Shown: positions 34,886 through 43,307 of the stretch, piece after piece
Position numbering within the stretch: position 1 is the stretch's first letter
Layout of the letters: each line of letters opens with the position of its first letter
From: Armatimonadia bacterium
GTDB taxonomy: Bacteria > Armatimonadota > Zipacnadia > Zipacnadales > JABUFB01
Direction: 5' to 3'
Assembly (NCBI GenBank): GCA_039679385.1
Contig: JBDKVB010000053.1
Coordinates: forward strand, 1-64,000
DNA: 64,000 nucleotides
The notes under the pieces: model-generated
The model's database searches: none
What the model saw: only the letters and a program-made list of their open reading frames with translations
What the model was told of the DNA's origin: nothing
Program-made: the position numbers and the translations under genes

Positions 34886-34919
34886 GGGCGACAGAGTCGG
34901 ACACGCGGCTCTGTCGCCC
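34886..34919 (+). terminator. Terminator of pyrG
   Basis: A perfect 11-bp stem (34886-34896 with 34909-34919) and a 12-base loop, 26 bases after the pyrG stop, followed by CTCCTGTTTG. Confidence 0.72.
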
Positions 34920-35074
34920 CTCCTGTTTGTGAGGGCCAGGGTGTCCGCCGCCTCCCCCTGGGGGCGTCCTTCAGACCCTTCTCCTTGGTCGTTCTGTCGT
35001 GTATAGTAACTGCCGCCGCATCCCCGGGGCAGCGGGTGTCTCCTCCGCTCACTTTGGTCAGCCGGTGATCTCCT

Positions 35075-37450
35075 TTGTCTTTGCTTGATGAACTAAACCC
35101 ACAGCAGCGCGAGGCCGCTGAGGCCGTGGAAGGTCCTGTACTCATCTTCGCGGGTGCAGGGAGCGGAAAAACGCGTGCGCTCACCTACCGTATTGCGCAC
35201 ATGGTCCGCGACTGCAAGATTCCACCGGGGACGATCCTCGCCGTCACCTTCACCAACAAGGCTGCCGGGGAGATGAAGGAGCGCATCCGGAAGCTGATCG
35301 GGTCCAGTGCCCGCGGCATCTGGGCCGGCACCTTCCACTCGACTTGTGCCCGCATCCTCCGCGAAAACGGCGCGGCAATCGGCATCCCTGAGAACTACGT
35401 CATCTACGATGAGGCGGACCAGCGGGCTGTCGTCAAGCAGGTCCTTGCGGTCCTGGACATCGACTCCAAGCAGTACAAGCCCGTCGACATCCTCTACGCC
35501 ATCAGTGCTGCCAAGAATGAGCTGATGGGACCACAGCAGTACTCCCGCACGAGCAAGGGCCCCTTCGACGATGTCGTGCGCCGGGTCTATGGCCGCTACC
35601 AGGCCCTGCTGCGGGACAACAACGCACTGGACTTCGACGACCTTCTGATGCGGACGGTGCAACTGCTCCAGGACCACCCCAAGGTGCTTGAGAAGTACCA
35701 GGAGCGGTTCCACTACATCCTCGTAGATGAGTACCAGGACATCAACATCGCGCAGTATAAGTTCGTGAATCTCCTGGCTGCCCGGCGGCAGAACATCTGC
35801 GTGGTCGGCGACGACGATCAGGCGATCTACGGCTGGCGCGGGGCCAATGTAGGGCTGATCCTGGCCTTCGAGAAGGACTACCCCACGGCCCGAACTGTGA
35901 AGCTGGAGCAGAACTACCGCTCGACGCAGAAGATCCTCGAGTGCGCCTACGAGGTCATCAAGCACAACAAGGGCCGCCAGGCGAAGAAGCTGTGGACCAC
36001 CAACCGACCGGGCGACAACCTCCTCCTTTACCAGGCGGTCAGTGCGGAGGAAGAGGCGGAGTGGGTTGCGGAGGCCATCAAGACCCAGGTCTCCTGTGGG
36101 CTTGCACAGCCAGGCGACTACGCGATCCTGTATCGCACCAACGCCATGTCCCGGGTCTTCGAAGAAGCCTTCATGCGGCTGCAGATCCCCTATGAGATCG
36201 TCGGCGGCATCCGCTTCTACGAACGCGCGGTCATCAAGGACTTCATCGCCTACCTGCGAGCGGTCTACAACCCGGCAGATGCCGTGGCGATGCAACGCAT
36301 CATCAACGTTCCCACCCGGGGGATCGGCGACAAGACCGTCGCCGCCATCCACATCATGGCGGACAACAATAGCTGCTCCATGTACGAGGCGGTGCGCTAC
36401 TGTGCCGTTGATGTGAACCTCTCGGACCGTGCGCGCCATGCCGTAGCGGGGTTCTATGACCTGATGGAGAGCCTGCAACGCAAGGCGGCGACGCTGCCGC
36501 TGACCGACCTCTGCCGCGCAGTGGCGGAGGACAGCGGCTACCTGCGATCGCTGGAGGAGTCCGGGAATGCCGACGACGCGGCCAAGGCTGAGAACGTGCG
36601 CGAGTTCGTGTCCCTGGCCCAGCGTTTCCAGGAGACAGCGGACGACCCCACTCTCGGGCGGTTCCTCGAGCATCTCGCGCTGATCTCCGACCTTGATCAG
36701 GCGCAGGACTTCGGCAGCAAGGTCGCACTGATGACCCTGCATGCCGCCAAGGGCCTTGAATTCCCGATTGTGTTCATGGTCGGCATGGAGGAAGGCATCT
36801 TTCCGCACCAGCGCAGCATGGGTAACGAGCACGAGCTGGAGGAAGAGCGGCGTGTGTGCTATGTGGGGATCACCCGCGCGCAGCAGGTGCTCTACATGAC
36901 CCACGCCTTCCGGCGGACGATCTATGGTCAGCCCCAGTACCAGAAGGCGTCGCGGTTCCTCGACGACCTGCCGGAAGACCTTGTCGACCGTCAGGCACAG
37001 CTTACGGACCAGATGCAGGCGTCGCTGCTGGGAGATGAGGAGGAACTGGGCGAGAAGGACTACGGCGGCCACAAGATCGACCTGACGGATATCATGTCAC
37101 GCATCAGGCGCAATGGTGAGAAGGCCAAGCAGCGGACAGAGGACGAAGCCAAGAAGGCGAAGGAGCGCTCTCGTCCTGTACCTCCGGCGAAGGGGGCGGA
37201 GACAGAGTCTGTGGTGCAGGAGGAGAAACCGCGACGCAAGAGGAATAACACGTCCCCAACGCCGCAAGCGGAACAGACAGGCCCCGTGGTGGAGTTCCAG
37301 CCGGGCGATCATGTGCAACACCCCAGCTTTGGTGGTGGCACCGTCGTGGCCGTATCGGGCAAGGGGAAAGAGGCGATCGTCACCGTCGCCTTCCCCCGAC
37401 AAGGCGTCAAGCAGTTGATGGTTGCGTATGCGCCCATCCAGAAAGTCTGA
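35075..37450 (+). CDS. pcrA: ATP-dependent 3'-5' DNA helicase PcrA/UvrD
   Basis: A 791-residue superfamily 1 helicase used in repair and replication-fork clearing. Motif Q is LNPQQREAAEAVEGP, Walker A is FAGAGSGKTRALTYR, motif II is VDEYQDINIAQ, motif III is GDDDQAIYGWRGA, and motifs V and VI are VALMTLHAAKGLEFP and EEERRVCYVGITRA. The C-terminal 75 residues form a Tudor-like domain (HVQHPSFGGGTVVAVSGKG), which in PcrA/UvrD contacts RNA polymerase. A basic, disordered linker precedes it. The start is TTG at 35075, giving SLLDELNPQQRE, the usual N-terminus; the ribosome-binding site is poor. Confidence 0.95.
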   Translation: MSLLDELNPQQREAAEAVEGPVLIFAGAGSGKTRALTYRIAHMVRDCKIPPGTILAVTFTNKAAGEMKERIRKLIGSSARGIWAGTFHSTCARILRENGAAIGIPENYVIYDEADQRAVVKQVLAVLDIDSKQYKPVDILYAISAAKNELMGPQQYSRTSKGPFDDVVRRVYGRYQALLRDNNALDFDDLLMRTVQLLQDHPKVLEKYQERFHYILVDEYQDINIAQYKFVNLLAARRQNICVVGDDDQAIYGWRGANVGLILAFEKDYPTARTVKLEQNYRSTQKILECAYEVIKHNKGRQAKKLWTTNRPGDNLLLYQAVSAEEEAEWVAEAIKTQVSCGLAQPGDYAILYRTNAMSRVFEEAFMRLQIPYEIVGGIRFYERAVIKDFIAYLRAVYNPADAVAMQRIINVPTRGIGDKTVAAIHIMADNNSCSMYEAVRYCAVDVNLSDRARHAVAGFYDLMESLQRKAATLPLTDLCRAVAEDSGYLRSLEESGNADDAAKAENVREFVSLAQRFQETADDPTLGRFLEHLALISDLDQAQDFGSKVALMTLHAAKGLEFPIVFMVGMEEGIFPHQRSMGNEHELEEERRVCYVGITRAQQVLYMTHAFRRTIYGQPQYQKASRFLDDLPEDLVDRQAQLTDQMQASLLGDEEELGEKDYGGHKIDLTDIMSRIRRNGEKAKQRTEDEAKKAKERSRPVPPAKGAETESVVQEEKPRRKRNNTSPTPQAEQTGPVVEFQPGDHVQHPSFGGGTVVAVSGKGKEAIVTVAFPRQGVKQLMVAYAPIQKV

Positions 37451-37491
37451 ACACCGGGCAGAGGACGTTGCCTGCCGTCCGAAGGATGCAG

Positions 37492-39435
37492 ATGAAACCC
37501 AAGGAACCTCGCGGTTCGCGCGGTGTGACGCCGCGTGCTCTCATCTTCGGTTGCCTGCTCTTGCCCCTGAACGCCTACTGGGTCACCCAGATGGAGACGA
37601 CCCGGTATCAGGGGCATCCGACCACCGTCTCACTGCTCTACAACGCAGTCTTTACCCTTCTCCTCCTCGTGGTTCTCAGCGCGGCACTCCAGCGGATCTC
37701 CCCGCGGTTGGCCTTCCACCGCAATGAGCTGCTGGTCATCTACTGCATGCAGTGCATTGGCTCGGTCCTCACCGGGCACGACCTGGCGCAGGTCGTTACG
37801 CCCCAGATCATCATGCCCTACTGGCTGGCGACGCCTGAGAACAAGTGGGAAGACCTCTTCTTCCAGTACATCCCCAAGCATCTGACCATCAGCGATCCGA
37901 AGATTTGGCGCCCTGCCTTCGACGGCGGTACGACCTTCTACACGAAGGAGCGGATCCTGGCGTGGCTGGGTCCGGCCGGCAACTGGGCCACCTTCCTGGC
38001 GGTTCTGTCGCTGATGATGCTGGCGATGAACACGCTGCTGCGCAAGCGCTGGATCGACCGGGAGAAGCTGACCTACCCGATCACCCACATGCCGCTCGAG
38101 CTCACGCGACCCGGCGCGCCGCTCCTGCGCAACAAGCTGATGTGGATCGGCTTCGCTCTGGCGGCCACCGTTGATATCGTCAATGGCTTGCACGAGCTAT
38201 ACCCCAGCATGCCGCTGATCAAGGTGCGCGTGGTCCACTACGACGCCTACATGTCCACGCTTTTTCGCGGCTATCCCTGGGGCGCACTGGGCGGCACGCG
38301 GATCTCCTTCTACCCCTTCGCCATCGGTATGGGGATGCTGCTGCCGCTCGATCTTGCCTTCTCCTGTTGGTTCTTCTACCTTTTCTGGAAGTGCCAGTCG
38401 CTGCTCTCTGCGCTGGTGGGCCTGAACCGGATTCCCGGCTTCCCCTATGTCCCCGAGCAGTCCTCGGCGGCCTATCTGGGTCTGTGCGCCTTCTCCCTGT
38501 GGATGGCTCGCGACCAACTGGGTGAGATCTGGCACGGGCTGATGAAGGGCGGCCACTATCGCGATGAGGGCGAGCCGACGAGCTACAACACAGCCCTGTG
38601 GGTTCTCCTCGGCGGCACCGTCTACCTGACTATCTTCGCGGCACGGATGGGCATGTGGATCTGGCTGGCGGCGTTGGTGTTCATCATCTACTTCATGATA
38701 TCACTGACGGTGACGCGCGTCCGGGCTGAGCTCGGACCGCCGGCGCATGACCTCCACGGTGGTGGGCCTGATCTGATCCTGACGAATCTGTTTGGTACTG
38801 CCCCGGGCATTCTTGACGCCAAGCAGCTCACGAACCTGTCCATGTGTTTCTGGTTCAACCGCGCGTACCGGGCGCATCCCATGCCAATCCAGCTCGAGGC
38901 CTTCAAGATCGCAGAGGCGGCGGGCATACCCCTGCGGGGCATGGCCGTGGCCCTGGCACTGGCGGTTGTAGTTGGCTCCTACTCCGCCTTCTGGGCGCAG
39001 ATCCACCAGTACTACACCTACGGGATCGCCGCCAAGATGCATGAGGTTGCCCAGATCTTCGGGCGCGAGCCCTTTCAACGGCTGCAGTCGTGGCTGGTGA
39101 CGCCCTTCCCAACACGCTGGCCTCGCATCGGGGCTTACGGGACGGGCTTTATGTTCACGCTGATCCTGATGTTCCTACGCGTGAACTTCGTGTGGTGGCC
39201 CTTCCATCCGGTGGGGTACGCCATCTCGTCGAGTTGGTCGATGAACTGCCTGTGGCTGCCGATCCTGATCGCCTGGGTCATCAAGGCCACCATACTGCGC
39301 TACGGTGGCTACAAGATGTTCCAGGGCGCGATCCCTATTGCGCTGGGGCTGGTTCTGGGCGAGTTCGTGGTGGGGAGCATCTGGACCCTGATTGGGATCA
39401 TCCTGCAGATCAATACCTACGCCTTCTGGGTGTAG
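37492..39435 (+). CDS. Polytopic membrane protein of the DUF6785 (OPT-like) family
   Basis: A 647-residue integral membrane protein with roughly 12-14 hydrophobic helices. Features are the start ALIFGCLLLPLNAYWVTQME, HRNELLVIYCMQCIGSVLTGHDL, a conserved RKRWIDREKLTYPITHMPLE loop and the end GEFVVGSIWTLIGIILQINT. This layout matches DUF6785/DUF6784 proteins known from Planctomycetes- and Armatimonadota-type genomes and distantly related to oligopeptide transporters. The cargo is unknown. I chose ATG 37492, placed about 7 bases after GAAGGA; the open frame begins 24 bases earlier. Confidence 0.75.
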   Translation: MKPKEPRGSRGVTPRALIFGCLLLPLNAYWVTQMETTRYQGHPTTVSLLYNAVFTLLLLVVLSAALQRISPRLAFHRNELLVIYCMQCIGSVLTGHDLAQVVTPQIIMPYWLATPENKWEDLFFQYIPKHLTISDPKIWRPAFDGGTTFYTKERILAWLGPAGNWATFLAVLSLMMLAMNTLLRKRWIDREKLTYPITHMPLELTRPGAPLLRNKLMWIGFALAATVDIVNGLHELYPSMPLIKVRVVHYDAYMSTLFRGYPWGALGGTRISFYPFAIGMGMLLPLDLAFSCWFFYLFWKCQSLLSALVGLNRIPGFPYVPEQSSAAYLGLCAFSLWMARDQLGEIWHGLMKGGHYRDEGEPTSYNTALWVLLGGTVYLTIFAARMGMWIWLAALVFIIYFMISLTVTRVRAELGPPAHDLHGGGPDLILTNLFGTAPGILDAKQLTNLSMCFWFNRAYRAHPMPIQLEAFKIAEAAGIPLRGMAVALALAVVVGSYSAFWAQIHQYYTYGIAAKMHEVAQIFGREPFQRLQSWLVTPFPTRWPRIGAYGTGFMFTLILMFLRVNFVWWPFHPVGYAISSSWSMNCLWLPILIAWVIKATILRYGGYKMFQGAIPIALGLVLGEFVVGSIWTLIGIILQINTYAFWV

Positions 39436-39483
39436 GTTGGTTGGGTTGGATCGAGATTCTGGGGTGCTATGCGGAACAACTGC

Positions 39484-39510
39484 TTGACAGTGAGCGTCTA
39501 CTACTATAAT
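39484..39510 (+). promoter_or_regulatory. Promoter with perfect -35 and -10 hexamers for the lipoprotein gene
   Basis: TTGACA (39484-39489) and TATAAT (39505-39510), both perfect consensus, separated by 15 bases, shorter than the optimal 17. Short spacing often marks promoters that need an activator or DNA twist to open. Confidence 0.75.
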
Positions 39511-39519
39511 CTGTAGTAG
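39498..39519. promoter_or_regulatory. Palindromic operator straddling the -10 box
   Basis: A perfect 7-bp inverted repeat, CTACTAC (39498-39504) and GTAGTAG (39513-39519), with the TATAAT hexamer exactly between. A dimeric repressor bound here would block RNA polymerase. The arms recall the TACxAC/GTxGTA half-sites of BlaI/MecI/CopY-type repressors, but spacing differs and I am not sure of the family. Confidence 0.6.
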
Positions 39520-39557
39520 CAACTCGGGTGGTCTTCGCACCAAGGGAGGCAACAGCC

Positions 39558-40205
39558 ATGTTCCGCAGACAACGTCAAGCAGATTGCACACCAGGGCGTC
39601 TCCTTCTCGGGCTGGGGGTCTGTGTGGTCATCGCGGTGATCCTGGCGGGCTGTGGGGGGGACGATGAGTACTACTACCCGCCCTATGACGAGTTCCCGCA
39701 CTACAAGCGACTGACGATCCTTCTGAACGTCTCCGACGCGTCGGCTCGCGCTCTGGGTGGCGTGACAGTCTGGGTAGACGGGATCGCGCAGGCGGAGCTG
39801 ACCTCCTGGGACTACGTGACCCTTGGCAACGGGTACCCGATCGATTGGCAGGGGTTCCAGACGAACTGGGTCAAGGCCGGTTTCACGGTGGCCCTGTATG
39901 ACTACAATGACCGCGTCAAGGTAGAGGTCGTCGTGTCGAAGGCCGGCTACTACTCGCAGTCCACGAGTTTTTGGATCGACGACTCGCTGACAAACGATGT
40001 GCGCGCACGAGAGACTTTTGTGATGGAGCCGAATCTGGGGCCGGCCTCGGCGGGAGTTAAAAAGCCGCGACCGAAGGCACAGCCCGGTGAGGTCATCAGC
40101 TTTGGGAAGGGCGCCAGTTCGGCCCATGTGGACAAGGCGATGTACCAACTCTCCGCAGCAACCGAGGCCGTACTGGTGCGACGCGAGCCGCTCGTGATTG
40201 GCTAG
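39558..40205 (+). CDS. Lipoprotein of unknown function
   Basis: A 215-residue predicted lipoprotein. Residues 14-31 are hydrophobic and end in the lipobox ILAGC; the mature end starts GGDDEYYYPPYDEF. The folded part (about 50-160) looks like a carboxypeptidase-regulatory-like beta-sandwich (LTILLNVSDASARALGGVTVWVDG, VVVSKAGYYSQSTSFWIDD). The ATG at 39558 is preceded by GGGAGG. Its strong, palindrome-covered promoter and a strong terminator make it a tightly regulated single-gene unit. Confidence 0.72.
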   Translation: MFRRQRQADCTPGRLLLGLGVCVVIAVILAGCGGDDEYYYPPYDEFPHYKRLTILLNVSDASARALGGVTVWVDGIAQAELTSWDYVTLGNGYPIDWQGFQTNWVKAGFTVALYDYNDRVKVEVVVSKAGYYSQSTSFWIDDSLTNDVRARETFVMEPNLGPASAGVKKPRPKAQPGEVISFGKGASSAHVDKAMYQLSAATEAVLVRREPLVIG

Positions 40206-40236
40206 AGGGTCCGGCAAGAGCAAAGCAGTGTATCAG

Positions 40237-40281
40237 GGCGGAGGCAGCCTCAAGGAAGGCGGCCTCCGCCTTTCGCTTTTT
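40237..40281 (+). terminator. Rho-independent terminator of the lipoprotein gene
   Basis: A perfect 9-bp GC-rich stem (40237-40245 with 40262-40270) and a 16-base loop, followed by TTTCGCTTTTT. Confidence 0.9.
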
Positions 40282-40500
40282 GGGGAAGGAGTCTGCGGGG
40301 CGTCTGTGGAATACCCTGTCTGCAGGACCGTGGGTCTCGGGGAGCGCCACGTGGTTTGGGCGAGACCGAGGGCCTGGCCTGACGGCACGTCGGCTGGTTG
40401 GCCGACGGCTGGAGCAGGCGTTGCAGATTTGCGGGGCCGACGGCGGGCTAGGAGCAGCGACGGACCCCGGCCGTCAGGTCTTCGAGGAGATGAGTGTGGG

Positions 40501-40617
40501 ATGAAGGACAGAGATCGCAGGGCTCCGGCAAAGCCGGCAAAGAAGACGCAGAAAGAGCTCAAGGAGCGACGTCAGAAGAAGCACGAGAAGGAGAAGCCCT
40601 CGACCGGGGTCGTGTAG
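40501..40617 (+). CDS. Small, very basic Lys/Arg-rich protein
   Basis: A possible 38-residue protein, about half Lys, Arg or Glu, with a helical core (PAKKTQKELKERRQKKHEKE). The ATG at 40501 follows AGGAG at about 11 bases. Short basic helical proteins of this kind are found in many GC-rich genomes and may bind RNA or ribosomes. It is 15 bases before the kinase gene, which supports co-transcription. The 295 bases before it hold only the lipoprotein terminator. Without homologues it remains uncertain. Confidence 0.45.
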   Translation: MKDRDRRAPAKPAKKTQKELKERRQKKHEKEKPSTGVV

Positions 40618-40632
40618 GGCTACGGTACTTTC

Positions 40633-41604
40633 ATGCGATACGTACTCGGACTTGACGGTGGCGGCACGAAGTGCGATGCCGTCCTGATGGATGAAGAGGG
40701 AAGGGTGGTAGGCTGGGGACGGGGAGGTTCGACGCACGGTCTGTATGTCGGTGAAGAGGCCGCCTACCGGTCGGTGCATGACGCCGTCCTGGGGGCGGTC
40801 GCCGACTTCAAGCCCCAGATCGACCGAGTCGCCGGGGCAGCGCGCTGGGCGGCCATGGAGGAATGGCTGGATCAGTCGGTGCCCCGTGAGCACTTCGTGC
40901 CGGTCTCCGAGGTCACCATGGGTTTGGCCATGGCGCTTGCGACCCATGGCGTCCTGGTGCTTTCGGGAACCGGCAGTTTCGTGAATGCTCGCTCGGCCGA
41001 CGGCCGATCAGTGCATGAGGGCGGACAGGGGCCGATCATTGCCGACGAGGGCAGCGCCCATCACATCGGCATCCTGGGCATCCGGGCCGCCTTTCGCTCA
41101 CATTGGTCTGAAGCGCGGCACACCTCCCTGGCCGAGGCGATCCCGCGGGCCTACGGTGTCGAGAAGCTGCGGGACGTGTTCAACCTGCTGTACGTGGATC
41201 GGATTGGGCGAGCGCAGATCGCGGCGGCCGCCAAGACGGTCGACGAAGAGGCCATGAAGGGCGATCGTGTCGCGATCCGGGTCCTTGAGCAGGCCGCGGA
41301 CGAGCTCGGCGAGCTCCTCGTAGAGGTCATCCGTGGCATCGGCTTCGAGGATACCGACGAGTATCTGGTAGCGACGGGAAGTGTGGCCCAGGGCTCCAGC
41401 ATCTTCTGGAATCGCCTCTGCCGCATCGCCCACGAAGTGGCTCCACGACTACGCCCGGTTCAGCCCAAGATCAAGCCGGTGATGGGTGCCTGCCTCCTGG
41501 CCCTGCGTGACCTTGGGGTCGAGTGGACACCTGAGCTGCCGGCGCGGATTGAGCAAACGCAGACGGGCGTTCCCCGTCACCGAGCGCAGGATTCCGGCGG
41601 TTAG
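40633..41604 (+). CDS. BadF/BadG/BcrA/BcrD-type sugar kinase (N-acetylglucosamine kinase-like)
   Basis: A 323-residue ASKHA-fold ATPase. Phosphate-1 motif is LGLDGGGTKCDAVLMD, the adenosine/phosphate-2 region contains VLVLSGTGSFVNAR and GPIIADEGSAHHIG, and VATGSVAQGSSIF is the C-terminal glycine motif. In sugar operons this family phosphorylates GlcNAc, MurNAc or related amino sugars. Two SIS-domain genes follow directly, which supports a sugar-phosphate role rather than benzoyl-CoA reductase activation. Confidence 0.82.
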   Translation: MRYVLGLDGGGTKCDAVLMDEEGRVVGWGRGGSTHGLYVGEEAAYRSVHDAVLGAVADFKPQIDRVAGAARWAAMEEWLDQSVPREHFVPVSEVTMGLAMALATHGVLVLSGTGSFVNARSADGRSVHEGGQGPIIADEGSAHHIGILGIRAAFRSHWSEARHTSLAEAIPRAYGVEKLRDVFNLLYVDRIGRAQIAAAAKTVDEEAMKGDRVAIRVLEQAADELGELLVEVIRGIGFEDTDEYLVATGSVAQGSSIFWNRLCRIAHEVAPRLRPVQPKIKPVMGACLLALRDLGVEWTPELPARIEQTQTGVPRHRAQDSGG

Positions 41605-41664
41605 TCCCGGGGTCCTGCGTCGCGAGATAGTGCAGACAGAAACCCCAAACCCAAGGAGCGGGCC

Positions 41665-42411
41665 ATGCTTGCCCTCAAGCTTCTCAATAGCTTCCGTGAG
41701 CAGTTCGACAAGCTCGAAAAAGAGCAACTCGATCGTATCGACCAGGCCGCCGAGGTTGTTGCCAACTCGGTGATGAACGGCGGCGCCTGGCACGTCCATG
41801 ATACCGGACACATCATCGACCGCGAGCTCATCCATCGTGGCGGCGGCCTCATGTTCATCCGGCCCTTCTCGTGGCAGTTCTCGGTCAACGATCCGCTTCC
41901 GAAGTGCCGACGCGAGCGCCCACCAGTCGACCCCGATTACAACGTGGCGATGGAGACCGTTCGCCTGGCGGTGGCGGCCTCGGGTATCCGCAAGGGCGAC
42001 GTCATCACCATCGGCTCCGTGAGCGGCCGGTCACTGCCGCAGATCGAGCTGGCCCTGGAGTGCAAGCGCATCGGCTGCACGGTGATCGTGATCTCCTCGG
42101 AGAACTACTCCTCGCAGGTCGAGTCCCGCCACCCGTCGGGGAAGCGCCTGTATGAGTGCGCCGACATTTTCATCGACAACCAGGCCCCGCTGGGCGACGG
42201 CCACATGGAAGTGGAAGGCTACGACGTGCCGGTGTTCCCGCTGTCGGGGATCAACGCAGCCATGATCATGTGGATGGTCGTGGCGGGCGTCATTGAGAAG
42301 ATGACCGCCGCCGGCAAGCAGCCGCAGGTCTGGAAGAGCGCCAACATCGATGGCGGCGGCGACCGCAACAGCCACCTCGACCGCGAAGTCGTCGACGTGA
42401 TCGGTTACTGA
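41665..42411 (+). CDS. SIS-domain sugar-phosphate binding protein (UPF0309-like), copy 1
   Basis: A 248-residue protein with one sugar isomerase (SIS) domain, shaped like UPF0309. HVHDTGHIIDRELIHRGGG, ITIGSVSGRSLPQIEL (phosphate-binding serines), VIVISSENYSSQVESRHPSGKRL and KSANIDGGGDRNSHLDRE are the conserved blocks. The phosphate-binding Ser pattern is retained, so it can bind a sugar phosphate, as an isomerase, etherase or sensor. It is followed 54 bases later by a clear paralogue. The precise reaction is unknown. Confidence 0.78.
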   Translation: MLALKLLNSFREQFDKLEKEQLDRIDQAAEVVANSVMNGGAWHVHDTGHIIDRELIHRGGGLMFIRPFSWQFSVNDPLPKCRRERPPVDPDYNVAMETVRLAVAASGIRKGDVITIGSVSGRSLPQIELALECKRIGCTVIVISSENYSSQVESRHPSGKRLYECADIFIDNQAPLGDGHMEVEGYDVPVFPLSGINAAMIMWMVVAGVIEKMTAAGKQPQVWKSANIDGGGDRNSHLDREVVDVIGY

Positions 42412-42465
42412 TTCCCGCTCGGGCCGCCAGGACGAAGCACTCGAGCCCAGGTGACGAGATACCCC

Positions 42466-43203
42466 ATGGCAATTGATCGCTACATCGAAGCCGTACAAGG
42501 TGGGCTGCGGCAGCTTGCCGAGACTCAGCAGGAGCCGATGCGAGAGGCTGCCGAGGTCATCACGGAGGCCATCGTCGATCGTCGGCAGGTCTTCTCTTTT
42601 GGCGCCTCGCACTCGTTCATCCTTACGGAAGAGATGGTCTACCGCACCGGCGGCCTGATGCTGGTGAACCCCATCTACCCGCAGGGGATGAACCTGATGG
42701 TGCGTCCGCTGACGATGACTTCGCAGATCGAGCGTCTTCCAGACTACGGGGCGCTGCTGCTGCGCAACTCGCCGGTGAAGGCGAAGGACGTGCTGATCCT
42801 GTCTTCGACCTCCGGGCGCAATCATGTGATCCTGGACATGGCCCTCGCGGCCCGCGAGATGGGAGTGACGACGATCGGCATCACCGCCCTGGACTACTCG
42901 CGGGAGGTCGCGAGTCGGCACCCGAGCGGCAAGCGGCTGTTCGAGCTGGTGGACGTGGTGATCGACACCTGCAGCCCCAAGGGGGACGCTGCCGTCGAGT
43001 TCGAGGGTTTCGCTCAGAAGTCGGGACCCCTGTCGACGGTCCTGGGCTGCACGGTGGTGAATGCCCTGATCTGCCAGGTGATCCAGAATCTGCTGGATCG
43101 TGGGGAGACGCCGCCGGTGTTCATCAGCGCCAACCTCGACGGCGGGGACGAGCACAACGCCCGGCTGCTGGAAGAGAATCGCGACCGGATCCACTACTTG
43201 TGA
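42466..43203 (+). CDS. SIS-domain sugar-phosphate binding protein (UPF0309-like), copy 2
   Basis: A 245-residue paralogue of the gene before it, sharing the blocks FSFGASHSFILTEEMVYRTGG, ILSSTSGRNHVILDMAL, SREVASRHPSGKRLFE and ISANLDGGDEHNARLLEE. The SSTSGRN loop is the canonical SIS phosphate site, so this copy looks the more standard of the two. Start at ATG 42466; a GTG at 42451 in frame is an alternative. The pair may form a hetero-oligomer, since SIS proteins pack as dimers with shared active sites. Confidence 0.8.
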   Translation: MAIDRYIEAVQGGLRQLAETQQEPMREAAEVITEAIVDRRQVFSFGASHSFILTEEMVYRTGGLMLVNPIYPQGMNLMVRPLTMTSQIERLPDYGALLLRNSPVKAKDVLILSSTSGRNHVILDMALAAREMGVTTIGITALDYSREVASRHPSGKRLFELVDVVIDTCSPKGDAAVEFEGFAQKSGPLSTVLGCTVVNALICQVIQNLLDRGETPPVFISANLDGGDEHNARLLEENRDRIHYL

Positions 43204-43307
43204 GCGCCCTGTGGGGCGTGTAGACTATCCCAAGATCGGAACAGGGCCGGCGGCTGCCGTCGTCGCCACACCGGCTTTCCCTCGTACGCTCAGAAGGAGA
43301 CCCTGAT

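Noticed and set aside
35093-37072. 659-residue open frame opposite pcrA
   Set aside because: pcrA carries every helicase motif; the reverse frame is a codon-bias shadow.
41665-43203. MurQ-type N-acetylmuramate 6-phosphate etherase
   Set aside because: Both SIS proteins lack the MurQ signature and are shorter; they fit the UPF0309-like group.
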